Source: Bradyrhizobium iriomotense (GTDB lineage: Bacteria; Pseudomonadota; Alphaproteobacteria; Rhizobiales; Xanthobacteraceae). Taken from it: 64,000 nt of DNA. The stretch covers positions 1-64,000 of the forward strand of contig NZ_BSOW01000041.1 in NCBI RefSeq assembly GCF_030160715.1, given 5' to 3'. Position numbers and translations under genes: made by a program. Under the pieces are notes generated by a model that saw only the letters and a list, made by a program, of their open reading frames with translations, was not told the origin of the DNA and did not search any database. This document shows positions 36,163 to 45,369 of the stretch, piece after piece (within the stretch, counting starts at the first letter, position 1; each line of letters begins with the position of its first letter).

Positions 36163-37161
36163 TTAGTCGGCAACGTGGCAGCTTCTGCGCATGGGCAGAA
36201 ACCTGTTGTTCGCGGACGAATTGTCCCGTCGCATCCATCTTAGCGAGCGCCGAGTCAAGCCTCCGAGTAGCCACGCCAGGGTGGCAATGCCCGTCGTCAG
36301 CCGCCCCCGTGATTGACTGGTTAGCAATTCGATCGCATCCCGAATTTGGCCGCGATCGATCGCACGCAGTGCGAGCGATCGTGCGAGTATCGTCCGGCCG
36401 CGCGCAAACTGAAGGGCCAGCGCCGGGTGTGCAGCGACGAATTCGGCTTCTACCAGCCGCCTCGATTGCATCATTTGTTTGAAGTCGTCTGACATGGAGC
36501 CGGGCGAGATACGATATCCGACCAGATATTCGGGCACCATCGCTATTGCGTATCGCTCTGCAATCTGCAGATAGAGTTTCCAGTCTTCGCAGCCTTGTCC
36601 GCCACGAGAACGGAGCGACTCGTCGAAACTTCCTGCGGCAATCAGTGCTTCCCGTCTGATGAGCGCGTTGCTGCCACTGATGACAACGTTGCCCAGACAC
36701 ATCTGCGCAAAGATGCTTCCTTCCAGCCGCATCGGCGGGGCTGAGCCGGTGATGGTGCCGTGGTCATCAATCCAGCAACACCACGCATACACCAGCGCAG
36801 TTTCTGGTCTGCTCTGTTCGAAGCGCTCAAGCTGCCGTTCGAGCTTCGTCGGATACCAGAGATCATCTGCATCAAGTGTGGCGACGAACTCACCCTGTGC
36901 TTCGGCAATTCCGCGGTTGCGAGCCGACGCCACTCCACCATTGTCCTTGTAAACGTAGCGAACTCTCGGATCACCCTGGACGAGGAGCGCGGCAACTCCC
37001 TTAGTCTGGTCGGTGGAGCCATCATCGACGATAATGACTTCGAGATTGCGGTAAGTCTGATTCAACGCGCTGCTAACCGTCTCACGAATAGTGCTTGCGG
37101 CGTTAAAAGCCGGCACAACTACCGAAATCAATTGACTGGAAAAGCGATGATGAGAACGCAC
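36163..37161 (-). CDS. Family 2 glycosyltransferase
   Basis: The 332-residue protein has LISVVVPAFNAASTIRETV, VIIVDDGSTDQT and TLDADDLWYP as the GT2 motifs. GCEDWKLYLQIAERY is the acceptor-side ED motif. It resembles the GT2 protein at 39184-40350, including GYRISPGSMSDD here against GYRMYQGNMSSDG there, so the two may be paralogues. It is divergent from the UXS-like gene at 37299. Confidence 0.92.
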   Translation of the reverse strand: MRSHHRFSSQLISVVVPAFNAASTIRETVSSALNQTYRNLEVIIVDDGSTDQTKGVAALLVQGDPRVRYVYKDNGGVASARNRGIAEAQGEFVATLDADDLWYPTKLERQLERFEQSRPETALVYAWCCWIDDHGTITGSAPPMRLEGSIFAQMCLGNVVISGSNALIRREALIAAGSFDESLRSRGGQGCEDWKLYLQIAERYAIAMVPEYLVGYRISPGSMSDDFKQMMQSRRLVEAEFVAAHPALALQFARGRTILARSLALRAIDRGQIRDAIELLTSQSRGRLTTGIATLAWLLGGLTRRSLRWMRRDNSSANNRFLPMRRSCHVAD

Positions 37162-37298
37162 AACTAATCTTAATGCTGAATCTCGATTAAACTGTATTGG
37201 TCGGCTAAATTGCCTAGAATTTTATCCGTAAGCTCATTGGATTGCGAGACTTGAAGGTCTACAAGGTAAATTACGCGTAGTTTCAGAGGGTTACGCCA

Positions 37299-38132
37299 TT
37301 GGCGCTTCAGAAAAAGAGAATTTTAGTTACCGGTGGCGCGGGATTTTTGGGTTCCCATTTGTGCGAGAAGTTACTTGGGCTGCTGAAGTGCCCTCGCTTT
37401 GAACTTATGCGGCACGACATAACCTTCCCGCTGTATGTCGAGGTTGAAGATATGCAATCTGGCGTGCCCGGCCAGCCCCATCCACTATCAATACGATCCG
37501 GGACAGACGACGAAAACAGCGTGCACGGGTCAATCAACATGCTGGGGCTAGCAAAGAGAGTTAAGGCGAAAATTCTGCAGGCCTCAACCTCGGAGGTTTA
37601 CGGACATCCTGAGGTGCATTCGCTGGAGGAGAGCTATTGGGGCAGGGTGAATCCCATTGGTCCGCGTTCCTGCTACGACGAGGGTAAGCGTTGTGCCGAG
37701 ACGCTGTTCCTCGATTATCGGCGGCAACACAATCTCTCGATCAAGGTCGCGCGTATCTTCAACACTTACGGTCCGCGAATGCAAGCCCACGACGGCCGGG
37801 TCGTTTCGAATTTCATCGTACAGGCTCTTACGGGCCGGCCAATTTCGATCTTTGGCGATGGCAAGCAGACCCGCTCCTTCTGCTATGTCGGAAATCCGGT
37901 CGAGTTCACAATAATGGAACTGGCCGAGACCATCATCGAGCCGATTGGGTCGAAGTCCTCGATCGAGTTCAAACCGCTTCCAATGGACGATCCAAGACAG
38001 CGACAGCCCGGCATCGGCCGGGCGCGCGATACGCTTGGCTGGTCGCCATCTGTTCAGCCACGCGAAGGTCTTAGCAAGACGATCGTGTATTTCGACAATC
38101 TGCTGCGCAAGCAATGCGATGGGGCCGCATGA
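37299..38132 (+). CDS. UDP-glucuronate decarboxylase-like protein, internally deleted and probably inactive
   Basis: The 277-residue frame is plainly a UXS homologue: ILVTGGAGFLGSHLCEKLL, LQASTSEVYG, CYDEGKRCAETLF (Tyr-x3-Lys) and RIFNTYGPRM. Family members have about 310-345 residues. Three lesions are visible. About 20 residues are missing after CEKLLG, where the NAD-ribose-binding DNFFTG lies in relatives. From about 37450 to 37518 the frame is shifted. In the next frame this DNA encodes the family sequence NLACPASPIHYQYDP. About 25 residues are missing between FCYV and GNPVEFT. All changes together keep the frame open. The start is TTG. The GalE gene is coupled to it by ATGA. Confidence 0.85.
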   Translation: MALQKKRILVTGGAGFLGSHLCEKLLGLLKCPRFELMRHDITFPLYVEVEDMQSGVPGQPHPLSIRSGTDDENSVHGSINMLGLAKRVKAKILQASTSEVYGHPEVHSLEESYWGRVNPIGPRSCYDEGKRCAETLFLDYRRQHNLSIKVARIFNTYGPRMQAHDGRVVSNFIVQALTGRPISIFGDGKQTRSFCYVGNPVEFTIMELAETIIEPIGSKSSIEFKPLPMDDPRQRQPGIGRARDTLGWSPSVQPREGLSKTIVYFDNLLRKQCDGAA

Positions 38133-39112
38133 CAAGAACCGTTCTCGTTACGGGTGGTGCCGGTTATGTCGGGTCGCATTGCTGCAAGGCGTTTGCCAAT
38201 GCCGGATGGAGGGTCATCGTTCTCGACAATCTCTCACGTGGATGGCGAGATGCCGTGCGCTGGGGGCCGCTGATCGAATGCGACATTCGGGATGAGGCGC
38301 GGGTACGCGGCGCGCTTGAGATGTACAAGCCGGACCTGGTCGCGCATTTTGCTGCTTTAGCCTACGTGGGCGAATCCGTGGCTGATCCTGCACGGTACTA
38401 CGCAAACAATACGGCCGGCACGCTGGCTCTGCTTGAGGCGATGCGCGCGATGGGGTGCCTTCGTCTTCTGTTTTCCAGCACGTGCGCGGGTTATGGAATT
38501 CCGGACCATCCGACAATCGATGAGGCGCACCCGCAGAGGCCGATCAATCCTTACGGCTGGTCCAAGATGATTGTCGAACGCATGTTGGAGGATTACGGCA
38601 AGGCCTATGGTATTGCGTCCGTCTCATTGCGGTACTTCAATGCCGCAGGATGCGACCCGGACGGCGAAATCGGCGAACGCCACGAGCCGGAAACGCATGC
38701 CATTCCTCTTGTGATCGAGGCTGCTTTGGACCCGGATCGGCCTTTCACGCTTTTCGGAACAGATTTCGCGACGCCTGACGGGAGCGCGATCAGGGACTAT
38801 GTTCATGTTAACGACCTCGCGCGGGCCCACCTGCTCGCGGGCGAGATGCTTCTCGATCGCGCGGGCACGCACGTCTTCAATCTCGGTACTGGGGTTGGGA
38901 CCAGCGTGTTCGAATTGATTGGAGCGGTAAAGCGTGCCGCGGGAAGAGATCCTGTCGTTCGGCTTGGTCCGCGACGTGAGGGGGATCCGCCAGTGCTTGT
39001 CGCGTCCTACGCCAAGGCTGAGCGGGAGCTCGGCTGGAAGCCGCAATGTTCGCAGATTGATTTCATCATCGAAACAGCGCTGAGATGGCGAGAGCGCGCC
39101 GCCCTTGCGTGA
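38129..39112 (+). CDS. galE: UDP-glucose 4-epimerase
   Basis: The 327-residue extended SDR has TVLVTGGAGYVGSHCC at the NAD site, VVDNLSRG-like VLDNLSRGW after strand 2, FAALAYVGESV, SSTCAGYG and YGWSK (catalytic Tyr and Lys). IRDYVHVNDLARAH is the typical GalE region. The ATG at 38129 overlaps the stop of the UXS-like gene as ATGA. The gene supplies UDP-galactose, or another C4 epimer, for the polymer. A second, diverged copy is at 52102. Confidence 0.92.
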   Translation: MTRTVLVTGGAGYVGSHCCKAFANAGWRVIVLDNLSRGWRDAVRWGPLIECDIRDEARVRGALEMYKPDLVAHFAALAYVGESVADPARYYANNTAGTLALLEAMRAMGCLRLLFSSTCAGYGIPDHPTIDEAHPQRPINPYGWSKMIVERMLEDYGKAYGIASVSLRYFNAAGCDPDGEIGERHEPETHAIPLVIEAALDPDRPFTLFGTDFATPDGSAIRDYVHVNDLARAHLLAGEMLLDRAGTHVFNLGTGVGTSVFELIGAVKRAAGRDPVVRLGPRREGDPPVLVASYAKAERELGWKPQCSQIDFIIETALRWRERAALA

Positions 39113-39183
39113 ACACGGCTGGTTTGCGCTGAACGTGTTAGCTGAGCGTGTCGCTCGAAATGCCGTAAACAGGGCGGATCCTG

Positions 39184-40350
39184 ATGAACCTCGTATCCAT
39201 CGTAATACCCGCCTACAACGCGGAGCGCTTTATCGCACGCACCCTCGCGTCGGCGCAGGCTCAGACATATGAGAAGCTGAAAATCATTGTCGTTGACGAT
39301 GGTTCGACAGACAACACCCGATCCGTCGTGGAGGCAATTGCGGCCACCGACAAGCGCTTGGAGTTGATCAGCACGCCTAATCGCGGCGTGGCTCGCGCGC
39401 GAAATCTTGGGATAGAAAACGCGCGGGGACCCTATGTAGCATTCTTGGACGCCGACGACCTCTGGCACCCCACGAAGATAGCCCGGCAGGTCGAGGCACT
39501 GGATACTCATCGTTCTGATCCGAGCTGGGGTGGCGTTTATTCCTTTCGCCGCACCATAAACGAGGAGGACCAAGTAGTCGGCACGGGTCCGATCTTAGCC
39601 GACTGTCGTGGCTATGTCCTGGCGCGAGATCTCGTGCTCAAGTTCATAGGAAACGGAAGCAGTCTGTTGGTCCATCGCGATGCCGCGATGGCAGTTGATG
39701 GATTCGACCCTTCATATGCTGACAAGGGCATCGGTGGGTGTGAGGATCTCGATTTCGAGCTCCGGCTCGCAGCGCGCTATCGAATCGAAACTGTAAGATC
39801 GTTTCTCGTTGGCTACCGCATGTATCAAGGAAATATGTCGAGTGATGGATCGCGCATGGCTAAAGCCATGATCGAGACCATTGCAAGACACGTGAAAAGC
39901 AATCCTTCGATCGCTCCACGCGTGCAGCGCTGGGCATTGGGGGGCAGCTACAGGTACGCATTTCAGGTTTTGTTGCGTGAAAGGCGATTGCTTCCCGCAG
40001 CAGCGACCTACACGAAGTTGCTTCTGAACGATCCGGCAGTGGCGATGATCACTGTGATGGAGGTATTGCGAGGGGGGATCAGTAAGCGGTTGGGGCTTGG
40101 TCGACCTGCTGGCTCGCCTCAAGCCTTCTTGGCCATGGATCCGGAGGCGGGTAAAGACGATCCCGTCGACACGCTGACGCGCATGAAACAGAAGCGGCTA
40201 GCAGATGAAGATCGGATTCTCGGAGAGGAGAAGTTTTCGTCTGTTCTGTTGCATGGAACTGCCGCAGACGAGGTGTTCCGTCCTTCGGAGCGGGCATCCC
40301 AGGCTTCGGTAACCGGAGTTCGGCAGCATCACACGGAGAGGGCTAGATGA
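39184..40350 (+). CDS. Family 2 glycosyltransferase with a C-terminal extension
   Basis: The 388-residue protein has LVSIVIPAYNAERFIARTL, IIVVDDGSTDNT and FLDADDLWHP, all GT2 motifs. GCEDLDFELRLAARY is the ED motif. The last 60 residues are charged and unlike the family core. Its stop overlaps the ATG of the permease fragment at 40347 (ATGA), which suggests that it once headed a polysaccharide ABC-export operon. Confidence 0.92.
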   Translation: MNLVSIVIPAYNAERFIARTLASAQAQTYEKLKIIVVDDGSTDNTRSVVEAIAATDKRLELISTPNRGVARARNLGIENARGPYVAFLDADDLWHPTKIARQVEALDTHRSDPSWGGVYSFRRTINEEDQVVGTGPILADCRGYVLARDLVLKFIGNGSSLLVHRDAAMAVDGFDPSYADKGIGGCEDLDFELRLAARYRIETVRSFLVGYRMYQGNMSSDGSRMAKAMIETIARHVKSNPSIAPRVQRWALGGSYRYAFQVLLRERRLLPAAATYTKLLLNDPAVAMITVMEVLRGGISKRLGLGRPAGSPQAFLAMDPEAGKDDPVDTLTRMKQKRLADEDRILGEEKFSSVLLHGTAADEVFRPSERASQASVTGVRQHHTERAR

Positions 40351-40576
40351 TCGCAAGTGTCCCCCTCCAAGCCCCGACCGGCTCTCGCCGCGGCTGTCGG
40401 CATGGCTACCTACACGCCAAGGACCTAGCTTATGAGCCGGTGCTTCGCGAACTCAATGTCCGCTACAAGGGGTCGGCTCTCGGCATTGTCTGGTCGCTGC
40501 TGAGTCCATTGAGCCCGGTCCATTGTCATGACGTTCCTGTTTCACTCCGTCGTTAATCGGGTATGACCGGGTCTGG
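40347..40576 (+). pseudogene. Truncated ABC-2-type polysaccharide export permease (Wzm-like)
   Basis: The 69-residue frame has LRELNVRYKGSALGIVWSLL, the N-terminal signature of ABC-2 polysaccharide permeases. The frame then shifts: the continuation SIVMTFLFHSVVNRV lies in the next frame up to a stop near 40576. An 8-bp direct repeat (GTCCATTG) flanks the break. Nothing further of a roughly 260-residue permease is left. The intact permease at 42342-43187 differs in this region, so the fragment is not simply a copy of it. Confidence 0.7.
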
Positions 40577-40600
40577 AAGATCGATATTGGATGCTCGACT

Positions 40601-41377
40601 ATGACCGCCCTGTCCCCGCTTCGTCGCATCGCAAGATTTGGCCGTCGACAATTGCGGCGTCTGATAGCGAAGGCGCCTGCGCCAATAGGCCGACGGCTGT
40701 CGCGCCGCTTCTGGAAGCCTCGGCCAGGCACGATCGATTTCGGTGATTTTGGTGAAACCGCGCCCGTCAGCTCCGATTTCGGCTTCGATAGGGGAGGTCC
40801 GATCGATCGCTATTTCATCGAGGGCTTTCTAACCCGTCATGCCTCCAGGATTCGCGGCAGAGTCCTTGAAATCGGCGACAACGAGTACACGCTCCAGTTC
40901 GGAGGCAACCGGGTTGAGAAAAGCGATGTTCTCCATGTCTACGCCGCCAACCCCGTCGTCACCATTATTGGTGACATCTCGATCCCAGGGACTTTGCCCG
41001 AGCGTGCGTTCGATTGCATCGTCCTCACGCAAACCCTGCATTTGATCTTCGACATGCCGGCGGCATTGGCGGAGCTTGCGAGGGCGCTCAAGCCGGGCGG
41101 GACGCTTCTTGTGACCGTGCCGGGAATATCTCCGATCGATCGGGGCCCATGGGGATTTACCTGGTTCTGGTCGTTGACGGAGATCGCATTGCGGCAATTG
41201 CTGGCATCCGTGTTCGAGGAAAAGGATATTGAGGTCGAGACGTTCGGGAATGTTTTCGCGGCGGTCTGCTTTCTCCAGGGATTGGCGGCCTCGGAAGTAC
41301 CATACGCCAAGCTAGACGTGCTCGACAGGTCGTTTCCAGTGATCGTGGCTGCTGCAGCAAGAAGGCGGCTAGAATGA
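40601..41377 (+). CDS. Class I SAM-dependent methyltransferase
   Basis: The 258-residue protein has a basic N-terminus, then RVLEIGDNEYTLQFGG in the motif I position. FDCIVLTQTLHLIFDMPAAL and LKPGGTLLVTVPG follow, as in Methyltransf_11 enzymes. The glycine motif is unusual (EIGDNE in place of E-x-G-x-G), as in other capsule-associated members. Its stop overlaps the deacetylase start as ATGA. Methylation of the O-chain end is a common terminator in ABC-exported glycans and fits the neighbouring wzm/wzt genes. Confidence 0.85.
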   Translation: MTALSPLRRIARFGRRQLRRLIAKAPAPIGRRLSRRFWKPRPGTIDFGDFGETAPVSSDFGFDRGGPIDRYFIEGFLTRHASRIRGRVLEIGDNEYTLQFGGNRVEKSDVLHVYAANPVVTIIGDISIPGTLPERAFDCIVLTQTLHLIFDMPAALAELARALKPGGTLLVTVPGISPIDRGPWGFTWFWSLTEIALRQLLASVFEEKDIEVETFGNVFAAVCFLQGLAASEVPYAKLDVLDRSFPVIVAAAARRRLE

Positions 41378-42345
41378 CGGTGAAGCCACTGCGAAGCCTG
41401 AAGCGATCGATAGGGCGGCGGATTTTTGGCGCCGATCCGATCATACTGATGTATCACCGTGTTGCGGATATCCCCGTCGACCCTTGGGGGCTTGCGGTGC
41501 ATCCGGTGCGGTTTGAAGAGCAGATGGCGTGTCTCAAGAAGCTTCGACGTGTTGTCCATCTTCACGAATTGCTCGACCTGGAACGGAGCCGCGCCCGATC
41601 GGACAAGCCGCTTGCGGCAATCACCTTCGACGATGGCTATCATGATGTTTATTCGAACGCGCGACCGGTATTGCAGCGGCTCGATTGCCCAATGACGCTG
41701 TTCGTGACGACCGGGATCATCGGCACGGACAGGGAGTTCTGGTGGGACGCCGTCGCACGGGTCTTCCTCGAAACCGCCCACTTGCCGGAGAACCTCACAC
41801 TGAACATCGCGGGCCACGAGTGCCGCTGGGCGGTGCCGCCGTTCTCGGAGCGCGAGGCGCGTGAACGGGTTTTTCGGGAGGTTTGGACCCAATTGCGGGT
41901 CCGGCCGCATGAGGATCAAACGAATCTTCTGGCGGAGATCGGCAAGTGGTCGTCATGCGATCTTGCAGCCCGGACCATGTATCGTGTCATGACGGCGCAG
42001 GAGGTCCGGATTATTTCCGACGACCTGATCACAATCGGGGCTCACACGCTGACACATCCGACCTTGCCCGCGCATGATGCGGAGATTCAGTTCAAGGAGA
42101 TAGTGGAAAGCCGGCGTGCCTGCGAGGAACTCACGGGCACGACAGTGCGTACCTTTGCCTACCCATTCGGCGATCATAGTGATGCGACTGTACAAGCGGT
42201 TCGAGCGGCCCGCTTCGATTTCGCCTGCACGGTGGACGCTCGCGCTGTCGGGCGTAACGTCGAACCGCTCAAACTACCGCGGATCTACGTGGGAGATTGG
42301 ACGGGCGACGAATTTCAGAAGAGAATTGAGGATCCTTCGCTATGA
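41374..42345 (+). CDS. Polysaccharide deacetylase family protein (NodB-like)
   Basis: The 323-residue protein has ITFDDGYHDVYSNA (TFDDG motif) near residue 88 and IGAHTLTHPTL (H-x3-H metal motif). RTFAYPFGDHSDATV is the third conserved block. These match carbohydrate esterase family 4. It has no signal peptide and so probably acts in the cytoplasm on a lipid-linked glycan. It overlaps both neighbours by ATGA junctions, in one unit with the ABC exporter. Confidence 0.92.
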   Translation: MTVKPLRSLKRSIGRRIFGADPIILMYHRVADIPVDPWGLAVHPVRFEEQMACLKKLRRVVHLHELLDLERSRARSDKPLAAITFDDGYHDVYSNARPVLQRLDCPMTLFVTTGIIGTDREFWWDAVARVFLETAHLPENLTLNIAGHECRWAVPPFSEREARERVFREVWTQLRVRPHEDQTNLLAEIGKWSSCDLAARTMYRVMTAQEVRIISDDLITIGAHTLTHPTLPAHDAEIQFKEIVESRRACEELTGTTVRTFAYPFGDHSDATVQAVRAARFDFACTVDARAVGRNVEPLKLPRIYVGDWTGDEFQKRIEDPSL

Positions 42346-43187
42346 CCGCAAAGCGGATCACTATCATCAGGCGTCGAAGCGGCTGGTTCGACCTCGACTT
42401 GCGACCCGCCTGGGAGCGCCGCGAGCTTCTGCTGCTATTTGCCCAGCGGGACGTTGTGGTGCGTCACAAGCAGACCTTGCTTGGCCCCGGATGGCTGGCT
42501 CTCCAGCCGCTCGTCTGGGCGGTAGTCTTCACCGTCACCATCAGCGGCGTGGCCGGGGTATCGACCGCGAATCAACCAGCGCCGTTATTCTATCTTTCGG
42601 GGCTGATTGTGTGGTCCTATTTCTCGCAGGTTATATTCGCCACCAGCCAAGTCTTCATCGAGAACGAGGACCTCTTCAGCAAGGTTTACTTTCCCCGCAT
42701 CATTGTCCCCTTGTCGTCGCTGATTTCGACTGCAGTAACGCTTTTGATTCAGTTCTCCGTTGTCGTTGTGTTCGTTGTTGCGTTTCAATGGATGGGAAGG
42801 ACGGATGGGCTCTCATGGCGTATTGTCGCGTTTGCATTGGTAGTGCTGCATCTTGCGGCCTTCTCGCTGGCGGTCGGACTCATTCTTGGAGCGTCAACAG
42901 CAAAGTACCGCGATTTGAGGTTCATGACGCCGTTCCTGGTCCAGGTCTCGATGTTCATTACGCCGGTTCTCTATCCCTTCACCGCCATTCCAGAGCAGTA
43001 CAGAGTGGCGGCAAGCCTTGCCAATCCCTTAGCCGCAATCGTCGAAGAGAGCCGCTGGTGCCTGCTCGGCGAGTCCATGCTCACGCCGGGCCAACTCGTT
43101 GCGTCGCTTCTTACGACGTCCATCGCTCTGGCATGCGGTGTGCTCCTCTATCAGCGCGTCGAGCGCACGGTCATGGATACGATCTGA
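42342..43187 (+). CDS. wzm: ABC transporter permease for polysaccharide export
   Basis: The 281-residue protein has six membrane segments and the ABC-2 signature REYLL-like ELLLLFAQRDVVVRHKQTLLG near the start, followed by GPGWLALQPLVWAVVF. It forms the membrane channel for a finished, lipid-linked O-chain or capsule. Its start overlaps the deacetylase gene (ATGA) and its stop is one base from the start of the wzt gene. Confidence 0.92.
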   Translation: MTAKRITIIRRRSGWFDLDLRPAWERRELLLLFAQRDVVVRHKQTLLGPGWLALQPLVWAVVFTVTISGVAGVSTANQPAPLFYLSGLIVWSYFSQVIFATSQVFIENEDLFSKVYFPRIIVPLSSLISTAVTLLIQFSVVVVFVVAFQWMGRTDGLSWRIVAFALVVLHLAAFSLAVGLILGASTAKYRDLRFMTPFLVQVSMFITPVLYPFTAIPEQYRVAASLANPLAAIVEESRWCLLGESMLTPGQLVASLLTTSIALACGVLLYQRVERTVMDTI

Positions 43188-43188
43188 G

Positions 43189-44424
43189 ATGCAAGACAAG
43201 GTAGCCATCGAGGCGCGCGGCCTCTCTAAGAAGTATCGGCGCGGGGCCATCGGCATGAGCTCCATGCGCGAGGAAATCTCGCTGTTTCTTGCTCGCCGAC
43301 GCGATCAGCGGCAGGGACAATCGAACAGTGAGTTCTACGCGCTGAAGGACATCACATTTTCGGTTCCGGCCGGAAGTGTTTGCGGAATTATCGGCCGCAA
43401 TGGTTCGGGCAAAACTACCCTTCTCAAGGTGCTGACGTCGATTACCGAGCCGGAGGAGGGGGAGGCGAGACTCAAGGGACGCGTTGGGAGTCTGCTTGAG
43501 ATAGGCGCTGGCTTCCATCCCGAGCTGGATGGGATCGAGAACATCTATTTGAACGGTGCGATTCTCGGAATGAGCAAGTCCGAGATTACATCGAAGCTGG
43601 ATCGTATCATCCAGTTCGCTGACATCGGCGCCGTCCTGGAGACGCCCGTCAAGCGCTATTCCTCCGGCATGTATGTCCGCCTGGCCTTCGCGATCGCCGC
43701 ACATCTCGACCCCGATATCCTGTTGGTGGATGAAGTCCTGGCGGTTGGGGACGCCGATTTCCAGCGCAAATCGCTCGCCAAGATGAAGGATGCCGCAGGA
43801 GAAGGCCGAACCGTACTGTTCGTGAGCCACAACATGGCCATGGTCCGCCAGCTCTGTGACATGGCCGTGTGTCTCGCAGACGGGCGTCTGAAGCAGATCG
43901 GCGCATCCTCTTCAGTTATCGACACCTATCTGCTGGACTCGACCCCACGATCGGTTCACGGTGAACGGACCGGGACGGAGGAGCTCTGGGGAGAGCTCCG
44001 TATTCTTGAACCATCGTCCGGGACGCCGTGCGGACATCTCAAATTCGGCGGAGACTACGATTTCGTGCTTCGGCTGGGTGCCAAGGAGCCATTCAAGCGG
44101 GCCGTCGCGCAGGTCAGCGTTTTCGATCAGGAGGGAGCACTGATCTCGTCCTTCGAAAGCCTCGCGGAAGGTGTCGACCAGTTCGACATCAGGCAACAGG
44201 TCGAAGTCGTGTTCAACGTACGTTCGCTGGGCCTGTTGCCAGGGACCTATGTTGCAGGTTATTCGCTCTATACTTGGGGAGAGGACCAGGCAAGACTCTC
44301 CGATGAAGCCAGTCTGAGCTTCGAGGTCGTTGCAGCGACTGTCAACGATGCGTATTGGCCCTACTTAAGGGAGCATGGGATTGTACGGCTGTCTCATTCG
44401 GCCGAATTGCGTGTTATCGACTAG
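43189..44424 (+). CDS. wzt: ABC transporter ATP-binding protein with C-terminal glycan-binding domain
   Basis: The 411-residue protein has Walker A GRNGSGKTTLL near residue 68. The signature is YSSGMYVRLAFAIA and Walker B is DILLVDEVLAVGD with the H-loop in LFVSHN. Residues from about 270 form the beta-rich Wzt_C domain, which in Wzt-type transporters reads the chain-end modification. ATG 43189 is chosen because it lies one base after the wzm stop. With wzm it exports the glycan assembled by the adjacent transferases. Confidence 0.95.
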   Translation: MQDKVAIEARGLSKKYRRGAIGMSSMREEISLFLARRRDQRQGQSNSEFYALKDITFSVPAGSVCGIIGRNGSGKTTLLKVLTSITEPEEGEARLKGRVGSLLEIGAGFHPELDGIENIYLNGAILGMSKSEITSKLDRIIQFADIGAVLETPVKRYSSGMYVRLAFAIAAHLDPDILLVDEVLAVGDADFQRKSLAKMKDAAGEGRTVLFVSHNMAMVRQLCDMAVCLADGRLKQIGASSSVIDTYLLDSTPRSVHGERTGTEELWGELRILEPSSGTPCGHLKFGGDYDFVLRLGAKEPFKRAVAQVSVFDQEGALISSFESLAEGVDQFDIRQQVEVVFNVRSLGLLPGTYVAGYSLYTWGEDQARLSDEASLSFEVVAATVNDAYWPYLREHGIVRLSHSAELRVID

Positions 44425-44472
44425 CCCGCTCCTGCTCGTTGGAGTCACGACGCTCTTCCCCTTCGCGGTCCA

Positions 44473-45369
44473 TTATGATCGTAGATGATCTCTAACTTTG
44501 GATCTGACCTTCGATGTTATCATCTCAAGCGTGGCCGCGGGAGACATCGCCAGTGCCCGCAGCGACATTCGGACAGATTTAGCAGGCTCAGTTCGGAAAA
44601 GCTGGAAAGCGTCCTCACTCAATACGCGTGCATAGTAGTCCCTCCAGAATCGAGTTCCGTCGCGCACAGCAAGCCGGACGTCCCTCGAAATGTCGCCTGT
44701 GAGTTGACGATCCAAGACACTTAGTGCGGCTGCAAGCATCATTGGCCGGTTCCTGGACATGTTGGCATCGTGCATTCGATACTCAGCGATAACCTCATCG
44801 TGCGAAACGAGTTGGCTTGTCTTGGCCAAGCGCACAAACAGCTCATAATCTTCGCAAGCCCGCATAGCCTCGTTAAATCCAGTAGCGGCCGCGAGTCTAT
44901 CGCGTCGATAGATAACGGTTGCGTGCATGCCAATAAAATTGCCTATCCTGAGAAACTGAAGATAGGGATCATCGAGCCTCGCGACGTAGTTTCTGCCGGA
45001 GATGGTCTTGCCAGCCAGATTGATGTAGCGGTAGGCACCATAGGCCAGAACTGCCTCCGGATGCCTCTCCAGCATCCGCTCGCCCATTTCGATGGCTTCT
45101 GGCAGCAAACGATCGTCGGCGTCCAAGAAAGTGACGTAGTCCGATGCGGTAGCGGCGAGGCCGGCGTTGCGAGCGGCTGACAAACCGCGATTACCTTGCG
45201 TGATGAGTCGTACTTTTGGATGTCGTTCCACGACTGAAGCAGGGTCGTCAACCGATCCATCATCAACCACAATGATTTCATCTGGAGGCCGGCTTTGGTG
45301 AAGACAGCTCTGGATGGACTCTTCAAGAAAGCGAGCTTGATTATAAGTTGTTATGATGACCGCGATCAT
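44473..45369 (-). CDS. Family 2 glycosyltransferase
   Basis: The 298-residue protein has MIAVIITTYNQARFLEESI, IIVVDDGSVDDP and FLDADDRLLP, the GT2 motifs. ACEDYELFVRLAK is the ED motif. It is convergent with wzt and is followed upstream by a 282-base gap (45370-45651) with no gene. Confidence 0.92.
   Translation of the reverse strand: MIAVIITTYNQARFLEESIQSCLHQSRPPDEIIVVDDGSVDDPASVVERHPKVRLITQGNRGLSAARNAGLAATASDYVTFLDADDRLLPEAIEMGERMLERHPEAVLAYGAYRYINLAGKTISGRNYVARLDDPYLQFLRIGNFIGMHATVIYRRDRLAAATGFNEAMRACEDYELFVRLAKTSQLVSHDEVIAEYRMHDANMSRNRPMMLAAALSVLDRQLTGDISRDVRLAVRDGTRFWRDYYARVLSEDAFQLFRTEPAKSVRMSLRALAMSPAATLEMITSKVRSKVRDHLRS

Noticed and set aside
42116..43204. A 362-codon plus-strand frame across the deacetylase-wzm junction
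   Set aside because: It is a shifted frame of wzm. Its product is rich in Arg, Ser, Cys and His and matches no family.
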